A DNA stretch of 64,000 nt, from contig JAPDFF010000010.1 in NCBI GenBank assembly GCA_027569505.1, positions 1 to 64,000 on the forward strand. Reading direction: 5' to 3'. This stretch comes from Chloridium humicola. Lineage: Eukaryota; Ascomycota; Sordariomycetes; Chaetosphaeriales; Chaetosphaeriaceae. This document shows positions 24,544 to 35,595 of this stretch, piece by piece (the first letter of the stretch is position 1; every line of letters begins with the position of its first letter). Below the pieces are notes generated by a model that ran no database searches, was not told the origin of the DNA, and saw only the letters and a list, made by a program, of their open reading frames with translations. The translations under genes and the position numbers were made by a program.

Positions 24544-27497
24544 ACTACTTTCGTTGTTCACTTTGTTGTGTATATACCCCATACCCGTGTTTTATCATTT
24601 CTTGGTTTCTCCGGGGCTTGGTACAGGGTTTTCTTTTGTGGTTGTCTGGCAGTGGGCAAATACGGCAAGAGATTTCAGAGTCATCATCGTCATTTTCATG
24701 GGTGTATTAAGGGGGGTTTGGCTTTTGGGTTGTGGGTTGTGGGTTGTTCTGTCTCCCCCCTCTCTCTCACACTCCTGTGTTTGACTGGAGTGTTTGTCTC
24801 TGTGTCAGAGTGTGTGTCATTTGAGAGCGATGAGGGTGGGTGTTTTAGAGAGGGGGGGGGGACTCACGTTGTTTGGGGCTGTTTATTGGGAGGGATAGAA
24901 ATGAGCGAGACACACTAGGGGGATTTAGTTGAATGGATCGGAAGATGGAAGGGAAAAGGGAGAGAGGGAAATGACGATATTGGGTGGTGCATATATCATG
25001 GGGTTGGTGGTGTGTGTATTGGACATTTGGCGGGTGGGATTGGATAACTACCTCTGGCGGAAGACAAATACTACGTTTTTGAAGACCTACTACTTCTCTG
25101 TCTCTCATATCTCATGATTGTTGATGTTCATTCCTCTACCACTCATTGTCTCAAAAGACTCGGCTGATTTACCCCAATCCATTCCCGATCGACATCATCT
25201 TCACCATGTTCACCACCAAATCTCAGCCTTACGCTGAACAGCCCATGTCACTCCGTACCCTCCCTCTTCATCACCTCACACTGTCCTGCCAGCCAACCCC
25301 CCCAACCCCACCCGCCACTCCGCGAGAGTGGCTTCTTAGTTTCTGCGCCCAACTAGCCAGCTGCTGCCGATCTTGGGTTGGGGTTTGTTTGAGATTCAAG
25401 GGAGGAAGGGGGAGAATTATTTGTTTGTTGGGCTGAGATGGTGGCTGCTTGGTTTTGAAGATTTGATCCATGACTTTCTTGGTATCTGTGGCTACATGTA
25501 CTTGTAGGGGTGAGTGTTGTGGTGATGGGTACTAGGAGGTTGGGGTGTGGGTTGTTGGTTAGGGAGGGGGGTGGGGATGGGATGTTTTGGTGTTGTATTT
25601 CTCTATGTATGTGTGAATGTATGTACGTTATTTCCCTAGCTTAAGGGCACATATGTTAGGTCTATTATGCTTGGGACAACTGCTAGCTCGGTCATGGTAC
25701 TGGTTGAAAAGAGCCCGTTTCCGATGCTGGCGTCAGGATAGACCAGGGGTGATTATCAGATCATTCGCGGATGTACGGCGGCATGGTGAGCAGGGGGTCG
25801 ATGGGGGCATGGCATGGGAATGAAAAAGGCAGATGCACAATCCCATGTTTATTCCATCCACCTGGGTACATGCGTCCAATATCAGGTGGGATTCTGCCAC
25901 GTTTTTTATTGAATGTATCATACATATATAACGAGGTGGATATTCAAATGTAGAACTAATCTGTAATAATGTAAGGGATGAGAAACGGGTGGATTTGAAG
26001 GCAAGCTGCCCGCAGCCGCAACAGTCATTCATTGTGCTGTTCAAACACAGCAAAAGCGAGACGGAGCTGAGGGAGTGTCAAGTGAGAAAGAGGAAAGGCG
26101 AAGCGAGAAAGAGGTGACACAAGGTTGGCTGCCGGCGCCACTGGGCGGAGGGGGTTTGCAGAGATAGCTGGGCGGATTTTATACTGTGTCTTCAAGGGAA
26201 GGGGAAAGGCTGCCTGCCGACCTGCCTGCCTGCCGGGTTCATGGATTGATTGCTTGCTGCAGACAGGAGAGACAAAAAAGCAGAAACTGAATTCGAGACA
26301 AGACATGATGGATGGATCAATGACTGGCGTATGGCTATCCGTACTTGCTCCTCTCCCGCGTTTGTGTTCCGGAAAGACGAAACGATTCCCTCGGGAGTCT
26401 GTGTCGGACGTCTGACTGCCGGGGATCACTCATCTGGTCCATGTTCTCAGAGCACAGACGGTTTGGCGATGCCCGCTTATCTGATCGACCAGGGACGATC
26501 TTCACTCATACTGTCATTCAACGCTCGTGCCCGGCTCAAGTTGCACTTTTTCAGCTGCCATTCCTCTCTCCTCCGTCTTAGTTCCGAAGCGTGTGTCGGC
26601 AGGCAAAATACTATTATTATTATTGTTCCTACACCACTTTGCCCTAGAGCATGTCGGTCCTTCTACTGCTAGTTACAGGCCACTGTCAGATCCCCCGTAC
26701 TACACCGGCAGGCAAAATACCCGGCCCCTTAGTCTGGCGCGTTGTCTGATGTGCTGGTACGGCGGCTGCGGATACCCTTCTGGCAGTGCAGTTTCTCGCC
26801 AGTTGCTTCGCTTCTGAGGTCAGGAACGCTTCGAGGGGCAGCGGCCGTGGCACGCTTGGCGCGGCTAGGAGACTGCAGTGGAACAGTCGTCAACTCCTTG
26901 CAGGGAGGGAGGGTGTTACGGCCTTTGTGCCAGGAGGGCAACACGGCACCATTCGATATCACGTAATATTTAGTTATCGTGCTCTCGAGGGCCTCGCTCT
27001 CGCCTGGCTCGCCGGTCTTCCGGCTCGCTGAACAGAGAGGTGGTGGTGGTGAAAAAGTGAGGGGGTATCTAGGGTTGCTGAGATCAGAGGATCATTTTTG
27101 ACGAGGTGAGCATCGGATCAGGGTCCGGAACCAACTCGTAGAGCAGCGGCCACGGTGCCAGTCGAGCATAGCACCGTCTGGCAGCATGCCAGGAGCGGCC
27201 CATGATGCTTTTCCTCCAACCGTTTCCGCGCCACGGGAGGAAGCGAAAGCGAATTCAGAGATCAATAGCGACACTAGTTGCAACATTTCCGATCTCCGGG
27301 CTCGATGTCTTCAGCTCGTCAGAGGGCCAACCAGCAAGAAAAGCAAGAAGCAATGATATGTGGCTCGATGTGTGAGGGGGGAGAAACGGCGGGGGTCCCG
27401 CCAGCGGCCCGAAAAAGCGGAGATTTCAGCAGGGCCGAAGCCGAGGGCGGGATCGCCAAACAGACCGCGGACCAAAGCCACCACTTGACCCAAGCAG

Positions 27498-27545
27498 CGC
27501 AGCCAAGCACGCAGCCAAGCACGCAGCCAAGCACGCAGCCAAGCA
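27498..27545. repeat. 12-bp tandem repeat, four perfect copies
   Basis: Unit cgcagccaagca repeated four times without change. It lies in the nsdD downstream desert. As 12 is a multiple of 3, it keeps an open frame across it, which explains overlapping repetitive open frames (ACLA/TQPS) on both strands. Confidence 0.9.
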
Positions 27546-30500
27546 GGTGGCAGCACGTCCCGAGACCACAGGCCAATGGCGCCGGTGTGCAGAGCAGCGA
27601 CGAAAACTCGAGGTCTGACAAGGCGCGGAGGGTGGCTTCTGTCGACCCGGGCCCAAAGTGCAGGGTGCGGCGCGAGGGTGACACGGCTTCTCCCGCTGAG
27701 TCGGCCGGCTGCAGCAGTCAGCTCATCACTCTGCAATGGCCGGGCTAACCAGGCGAGGGCGGGCTGAGTCGAAGTCTATGAATGGTTTGGTGATGGCGTG
27801 GGCAGCGCACGCGCGGCAAGGAGGAGCAAATAGCAAACAAACAGTGACGGCCATGCAGGAGCCACGAGCAGCGACACGAGGCCGGTGGGTGTGGGTCTAG
27901 GACGCTAACTCTCCGGTGGTGTGGTGGGGTTGGAAAGATCGAGCTTCAGATCGAGATCTTGTGCCTCGGGATAACGCTGCACAAAGGGCTGGATAAAGCG
28001 TGAAAAGGGGACGAGTTGAAGATGGAGGGTGGGAGTCGGGGATCTGATCAAGATGGAAGAAAGCTCACACTGTGGGATTCCCCAGAGAAACATTTACACA
28101 GTGTCGCACTCCGACAGTGCGTCGCCGAATCCTCCGCACTGGCCACGTCGCTTGCTGATAAGCCCTCGCCGCCATCGCCAACTCTCCGGAGATGCACAAC
28201 CCAACAAGTGCCAGCCAGTCGCGTTTCAACTCTTGGCTGCAGTTCTGAGGGAGCTAACAACCAGGAAGGAAGAAGCGACTTCATCTCCGAAACGCTGCCT
28301 GGCCAGCGCCACAGCCACAGCGGCCCAGCCACGGCCTGCGGGGTGCGGGTTGCATGGATCTTGAAAATCGAACCAGATAAGCGAGGCCGCTGTCCGCCCA
28401 TACGTCCCCGCTGACGTCACCTCTTCTTGAAGTGCCAGAGCACGCGACGGGACGGCGGCAAGCGCGCCCGATGCAAAACCCTAAAACCACAAACAGTCGG
28501 CAAGCAGTTCCCTTGACGGCAGATCCAGATGAGCCAATTTCTTCTCCATTCCAGCGACCGGATGGCTCCGTGCCCAACGCCCAATTGGCGGCTGATGAAC
28601 GCCACACCACGCACAACAAGGCAACCGGGCTACCTGGTATCCTCGTCAACGCATGTCTCACTGGCCGCCGCGCTGAGGGAAAATACGCCCCTAAATCCCC
28701 CAATCCCCCAAATCGGGACAATCATGGCCCATGCCATGCAAGATCGGCCAACCTCCTGTCGGATCAGGAATGGGCGCTGGCGACCGCCCTTGCTTAAAAG
28801 TTGCTTTTCCCGGCGCTTTTCTCAAGCTCCATCTGCGACCGCACAGTGCCAGTTTCCGCCCTGCGCATACCGACCAATCGCGCTGCTCGGACGCTTTTCC
28901 GAGGGCCTGTACTCGTCCAATCTGTTCAAGGATGCAAGGGTCCCCTTGCTGAAGAGCATCTTCAATCTTTGAGACCAGCAATTGCATGATACGGACACTG
29001 GCCGGCGAACGAAACGACATGTCCGACTTTCGATGCTTACGGAGGTTACAGGCAAAAGTTTTCCAAGTGGGCCAGGTACCGACCAGGGTCACGGTCAGGG
29101 GCCCACAACTCCCCTCAATGTACCAACGCGTCGCGCGCAGCCGTCAGTTCAGAAAAAACATCACCATCTTTGCAATGGCTTCAGCAGAGCCCCCCTTCAC
29201 ACCACCCAGCTAGCGTTTCAAGAACCCTGATCTTACCCGCGATGAGCGGCTTCAAGTCCAGACCCTCCGTAAGCGACGTGTTCTAGAAAACAAGTCATGT
29301 CCGGCTGATACACGGGCAGAACTCCAGCCCGAGACCCGCTGAGACTCTGAGACTTGTCGTCCCGGTCTCAGACAGCACAGCACACACATCAGAAGGGAAC
29401 TTTCGCGCGTCTGAGTTTACTCTCTCATTGGAGCCTACCGCCAGCAATCAATCAACTGACCGGATTACGGTTGGTCGTCGGGGGGAGGCAGAGTCCGTCC
29501 GGGCTTCCCCCCTCCCATAGATTCCGGGTGTCTGCAGCTCGAACGACGACAAGCCGTGCTGTGCATGCAGCGGCGCCGGTCCCTGCCGATGCCGGCCCGC
29601 GGGAGGTTGCTTCATGGCTTGCCCGATGTGGTAAGATGGGATGCTGTACCCCCATGACGAGACGGCCTGTGGCGCCCCGGTGAGGTGTGGCGTTCAACAC
29701 CAGGCGAGCTGTCGCCAACGACTCTCTCTGCGGATGGCAGCTCTCGATGTCTCCAAATTTTCTCCTGACTCCCTTTGGGCACACCAGCTGGCCCCTCTCC
29801 ATCCACCCAAACCGCATACGAGAACACCCTCTCTGGTCAGGGCCCGTATTCCATCCCCCTCCTGCAAACAATTGCAAACCCGGCATTGTGCGACAGCGCA
29901 CGAGCACCACGGCATCTGCATGTCTGATGCAGACCTCCGCTTCGAGGCACGCCAGTGGCCGAGGGGGGCTGTTCTCAAGTAACTCCGCCCTCCGCCTAGG
30001 CTTCGAGTAGAGACCCCGATATTGTGTGTACGAAGTTGGCAATCCGGACTCTGCTCGCATCCCGCTCACGATACCCTCCCCCTTCCAGATGGAAGGGGAG
30101 AGGGCACCACTCAACTACAATATTCCGTTCTTACTACCACCCACTCATCACAAATTAACAGCAAAGCAGGTCAGGAGTCATCACCCTCCGCCCCCAACCC
30201 GGCCCCCAACCAACCTCCCAACCACCACCACCACCAAAGTCAGTAATAAGCACCTGTATATTAAGTCAGTAGGTCAGTCAGTGACTCAACTCGAGTGACG
30301 TGGCAGCCCTCCCAAACCACCTGCATGCACCCACCCACCCAACCAACCACCTTCCCTCCCACCCGGTGTTGCCTCGTGCCTCGTGCAACATCCCATATAT
30401 CTGAACCCCCCCCCCCCCCTCCCCGACCCCGCCGCCCTGCATCCCGAGCTTGCGGGGCGGGGCGGGGCGCAGATCGATCTTGCATCGCAGGAAAGAGATC

Positions 30501-31253
30501 GGAGTATCGGCAAGATGTGTTCCATGGTCGTCCGGGGGGGGGGGAAGCAAGATGTGGTTCACTTTTTTAAGTTGGGGGTTGTGGGCGAGGGATCCATGTC
30601 TTCCGGTGGTCTACATATGTGATGTTGGACGAAACGAGACTGAACTGGTGGGTGAGAAGATTGATAATACGAGGGGGGTGAAACATGAGATTAAGGTAAG
30701 TAAGGTGTTAGTGGTTGGAGGGGGATGCGGTTGGCTGGTTGGTTGATTGATTGTGGTGTGTGTGAGACAAGGCAGGTTGAGCCGGGTGTCATTCGCTGGT
30801 TTTCGTTTTCTTTTTGTTCGTTTCTTGTGTGAGTGTGTGAAGGGAGGCGCCGGTGAGGTGGTGGTGGTGGTGGTGTACGGCAGGTGGTGGTGCATGTCAG
30901 ACGGGAAGGGGGTTCGCCCGCCCGGCTGGTGGGTTGTCTATCTGGGAGAATGAGGGCAGAAAGGAATTGGAACGCGGTGGATTATCTATGATGTATCAAT
31001 CCCTCTGAAACTAGGAGACGGGAAGGGAAATGTCTAGATGACAGCTGTCTGACAACGAGCCGTGGCAAGATGATAGAAAGAAAACGCAATGCTGAACTAG
31101 GAAAAAAGAAACCAAAATGCCCCCCCCCCCTCCCCAGAACCCGCTCTCGCAAACCAGGACCTGTTGAACGTCGCTCTATGCATCACCACCTCCGCCCCCA
31201 ACCGTAGTTATCCATGTCATATCCCCTTCCATCAATCCCTTTACCTCCCCTCA

Positions 31254-33733
31254 TCACCTCAACCTCCCCAACAACTTATCCAACCCCAACCCCTTCAGCG
31301 CCCCCTCCCCGCTCCCCTCCGCCTTCCCTACCGCGATCACCGCCGCCACCAAATCCTTCGTCACCCCCTCCCCAACCACACTATCCCTCTTATACTCCGG
31401 ATGGCTCGCAACAAAGTGCCTAATCCACTTCGCCGCCGTCCACAGCTCGCCACTCGCTCTCTTGCGGATCAGGTCCAGATACGTCGCCAGCCGACACCGG
31501 GTAACGACGTCGACGTTGACTGAGTCGAGGTAGCTCTCTACGAGGGGGATTAGGCCGGGGAAGTCTTCTTCGTCATCGTCGTCGTGCTCGTCCGCCCCGT
31601 TCCCGTTTGAGGAGGTGGTAGTGGTGGCCTTCGCGTACGCAGTCCCGTTGATGATCTCGTTGACGGTCATGAGCCTGTACTCGTCCTGAACCGGGCCCGT
31701 GGGGGTGGCCGGACGGCTGGCAGTGAGCGGGGTAGAGGACCCCGATCCCGAGGCCGATCCCGCGGCCGAGCTGCGCGGCGAGCGGGTGGTGGGGAACAAG
31801 TTGCGGCGGAAGTGGAAGCGGCGGGACAGGACGGCGTCGCGGGCGTGGGCGGTTTCCATGTTCTCGTCGACCTTCTTGATGGGGATGTAGAAGTTGAGGT
31901 TGTACGAAAGAATGACGCGCGTGACGAGGACGATGAAGACGGCGAAGGCGGCGTTTTCGAAGTCGGTGATTTGGATTTCCATCGGGCGGAACTCGACGCG
32001 CCAGCCGATGCTGTTGTCGGCCGGCGGGGGTTTGAACCGCATGTGCTGCCAGTTGGTGGATTGGATGTTTTCGAAGTGGTCCGTTTTGGAGAGGTCGAGC
32101 TCCTTGAGGTCTTCGGAGAAGATGACGATGGGGTCGCGAATGAAGAGGTGGGCGAAATGAGTGGCCAGGCGGTCGTCCATGCCGCCCGCGAGGAGCTGCT
32201 GCTTGATGTCCTCGTCGATGACGAGGTCGGGGTCGAAATACTCTGGCCGCAGCCGAGAGTCTTCCGAGATGTAGGTCGAGTTGGAGGCGTAGCGGGACTT
32301 GGGGATCCGCCAGCGGTCGTTCTTGAGGGGCTATCTCATGTTAATTTCACACGGTGGTCTCTCACTGCTCCCGACTCACCTTCTCGCCCATCTCCTCCGG
32401 TGTGCGGTCGTCGACCGCCTTGCTAATCTGGTTCCACCTGACGTCCGTATCGGCAAGGAATCCCTTGTAAATCGGCGTGGCCGCCGTCAAGGCCAGCAGG
32501 ATCGGCCCCAGCGGGCTGAGTTGGTCGTACATCTGCCGGCCCTCGGTCAGGTTCTTCGCCTGGAAGGTAATCTGCAAACAGCAGCTGCCCATGCCAAAGG
32601 CCATGGCATCCATGTGGATGAAGTTGTCCGGGGCGGCGCCATTACGGACGTCGTCGTCCTCGGGCCACTGGTGCAGGTCGTAGTTGACGGTCGGGTCCTT
32701 CCACGGCCAGGGCGTGTTCTCGTCCCTGAACACGGGGACGTTCACCTGCACCTTGCGCCCGCGGCGGGAGCGGATGTTGGCTGCCAGCGTGGGGAAGCGG
32801 ATGTGGGGGTTGGCGATCTCGTCCGGGACGAACTGGGACCGCAGCCGAGGGCCGGAGACTGGGTAAGAGGGGTCGGTGAAAACTCCTGGGCTGCCGATTT
32901 GTGGGAAGGTTGTCAAGGTGATGGGGTATTCGTTAGACAGCATGTGGTCTTTGGCAATACACCTCCTACAAGTCTGTTAGTATTAGGGAACTCAAGGGAG
33001 TCCCGTGAACATACCTCAGCTTCATGTTGGGCTCAACCTCCAGAAGCTCCTTAAACTCGATACCCCAGGGCTTGCCAGGAGTAGCCTCGAGCATGAACCT
33101 CCCGAACTCGGGGTGGAACACCGGCGGCGGTTGGCTGACCCTGTACGAATATCAGTCCCAGTTTCTGTACGTAATTTTTAACGAGATCTTACTGAGAGCT
33201 GGAGCCATCTGGCAGGACAGGTTCACAACCATTCTTTGTAAGAGACTTATCATTCGCCAAAGCCTCAAGGATGTCGGCCTGCCTAAGAGACAACAAGACC
33301 TTGGGCTCGTCCTTGGAGTAAGTCACAACCAAGTACTCGACCTATGTATAAGTGGACGTTAGAGAACCTCAACTGACAAAGCAAAAGGGGGGAGCAGTAC
33401 CTCATCGCCCCATAGCATAGCATCCCGCTCCTTGCCTTTGGCCTTGTTCCAGATCTCGAGTAGTTGCTGCGACAACAATCGTCAATATTGACCCAAGCAG
33501 AACATGGAGCGTCTGGCTAAGACCGACTCCGGCATGGAGATCTCGCGCACCTTGATTCCCCAGGATCTGACGAGGTGAGCCTGTTTCTTGGCGTCTGGCC
33601 ACTCCAAGGCCGTTCCTAGAGCGCTTCAACGGAGATCAGTATGGCGCCATAAAGAGGAGGAATTGGTGATGCCTCGGGGCAGAGGGGTGCCAATTCGAAT
33701 GGATAGGGGTGAGGGTACGCACAGGAGACCCAT
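31254..33733 (-). CDS. gsh1: Glutamate-cysteine ligase, catalytic subunit (first step of glutathione synthesis)
   Basis: ATP-dependent ligation of glutamate to cysteine, the rate-limiting step of glutathione synthesis in the cytosol. Seven exons: 33733-33723, 33623-33551, 33466-33401, 33341-33193, 33140-33015, 32965-32380, 32330-31254; 695 residues. The first coding exon is only 11 nt; splicing gives MGLLALGTALEW, matching the conserved N-terminus. Family signatures include WGDEVEYLV, PEFGRFMLEATPG, the Cys-containing MAFGMGSCCLQ and WRVEFRPMEIQ. A Ser/Gly/Thr-rich insert sits in the second half, and an acidic DDDDEED follows. The coding strand switches to G-rich near the stop. A TTACTAA Yap1-type site lies about 0.9 kb upstream on the same strand. 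Confidence 0.95.
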
Positions 33734-35595
33734 TGCTGTGGCGGTCCTTTTCCGGGGAAGGTTTGAAGGCTCGCGTCTACGTCTTCTCAAGACAATTCGG
33801 ATATCAAAACCAGAAAAGATACGTCGTGAAGAGACACAATAGATGCCACTTCGAGTGACAGCGGAGTCAATTCGTTGTGTAAGTCGGGCTCCGTAAAGGC
33901 GTTGATACTTGTGTAGCCTGTTTAATACCCGGCGGCCAATGGCTGATGACGGCGTCGACCAAGCAGGCAACTGTGGCGACAGGGGTGAATAAGTGAGGCG
34001 CGTGCCGGTTGGACCGAGGATGATGCTATCACCAAAACCGGTTTCTGCTGGGGCTGTTGCTGGCCGTGTTGGTAAGAGCGGGTGGTGATAGAGGTTGTAT
34101 TAAAGGCGTCTCTGCCCCTCCCGTCGAGCTGCCTCCTGGTTCCCCCTCTTTCTCACTCTCACCCTCACTGAGAGTCACTGAGAGTCCTCGCACCGAGCGT
34201 GAGTGAAGCCCCCACGTCCGCAGCCTCGCAGTGGCAGGTTCTTGGCGTGCAGCGCGAATCAGAGAAGATGACGTTGTCGAACAGGCTGCCGACGAAAAGG
34301 CGTCATCCAGAGCACGCAATCGTCCTCGGCGTCAACTGGGCCAACGGTTCACGCGGGATGTCTCCGGGAGTGTGGTTTTTGTGTGTGCCACTAGGGTCGT
34401 CCGTCCGGGGAAGGTAGGCCAGGGAACCGGCGGGATGGGAAGTGTCTTAATAAGGAAAGGTAGGTGGGGGGGTCCAAGAAAGCGATATATAAGCGGGATG
34501 GAAGCAGAGTTGCTGGCGCATGCCCGTTCCTGTTTGTTGACTGGCGTCCGATCCTTGATGTGCCTGTGCCTGGTCCCTAGGTTCGTCTCGGTGGTCGGGA
34601 TGACACAAGCAAAATGGCGCGGGGGGTTTAGTAATGCTGCCCGTCCTACACGCAGGAATCGACAACGGGGGTTCGAGGTTTTCCAGCTCCCCAGAGCGGA
34701 GAACGAGGATCCGACAGCGGGGATTCAAAGGGCCGAAATAGCTTGAGAGACTCGTTGAGAGACGGGAACAATTTCTTCATCAACCCTGCCATCGAAAGCC
34801 TCTCTTTGTGGAGTCTCGTAGTTCTGGGCCTCCGCAACCGCCGCCGGTAAGCGTGCCCCGGCCGTGGCCTGACAAGGCGTGGAAAATTTCCATCTCGCCC
34901 TTGCCGAGACACTCAACTTGGGACGAAGGGGACATCTGAAAGGGCGAGCGTGGGTCCCCTTGGTTGCATTTGGCGGCTCGTGGTGCGTCTTGCTTAGAAA
35001 TCCACGCCGGAGTCTGTCCACGCCGCGGAAAACGTGCCCTTGCCAGGCCATGTGTGGCGTGGAGGGCGTTGGGAATCATTGATGCATTCGCAGTGTGCCT
35101 TGAGCCTATTTCTGCGGCAAGACAAATGGGGATTTTCTTTGTAGCTTTTCATGTCTTCATTGTCAAGAACCAGACTGATTTCTTGTGCAACTGTTGAAGT
35201 GGAAGATTGCCCCGCGGAGCAGGAAGGAGGGGCAACTTGAAGTGGGGGCATCTTAGATCTTCTCAGCTGCAGAAAACCTTATCTAACCCTAACCCGGGTT
35301 ACTGATTAACCTGTGAGCCTCTGTCCTCGTCCTCGCGACCCCTTTCGGTCGCTGGCAGCACTTCAGAATGCAGTCTCCCTGATAGAAAACCTTCGAAAGG
35401 TACTGTTGCTGAAAGCGGTGGCTGAAAAACTCACGGACCCTGAACCTTGATCGAAATAGATATATACAGCTAAACCAACAAAGAACAACCTAACCCATGC
35501 CCAGCCCGAGAACTCGCGAAGAAAAGAAAACCTAGACCCGCCGCTCAATCTCGACACACCCTCCCTCTCTCACCTAACCCCTCACCTCCACACAC
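33734..35595. other. Intergenic: gsh1 promoter and spt16 3' flank
   Basis: 1.86 kb without a supported gene. It holds the TTAGTAA/TTACTAA element (34628-34634), a TATATAAG sequence near 34484, and a telomere-like CTAACCCTAACCC next to a CCCGGG palindrome (35283-35301). Open frames have no recognisable domain. Confidence 0.5.
34628..34634 (-). promoter_or_regulatory. Yap1/AP-1 type response element upstream of gsh1
   Basis: Reads TTACTAA on the gsh1 coding strand, about 895 bp before its ATG. Yeast GSH1 is a known Yap1 target through such a site. A 7-mer can occur by chance, so this is a suggestion only. Confidence 0.35.

Larger units (their letters stand above)
24227..31253. other. 7.0 kb gene-poor region downstream of NsdD/SUB-1
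   Basis: No supported gene between the nsdD stop and the stop of the opposing glutamate-cysteine ligase gene. It holds a T tract at 24510-24543, a 15-bp direct repeat (26597-26611 and 26706-26720), a short ATT microsatellite near 26610, a 12-bp tandem repeat at 27498-27545, and several C or G homopolymers (around 30405, 30533 and 31117). The first few hundred bases are probably the nsdD 3' UTR. Longest open frame (29452-30114, minus) has no recognisable domain. Confidence 0.55.

Noticed and set aside
29452..30114. 220-codon minus-strand frame in the nsdD downstream desert
   Set aside because: No domain, no codon bias like the real genes here, no clear start context.
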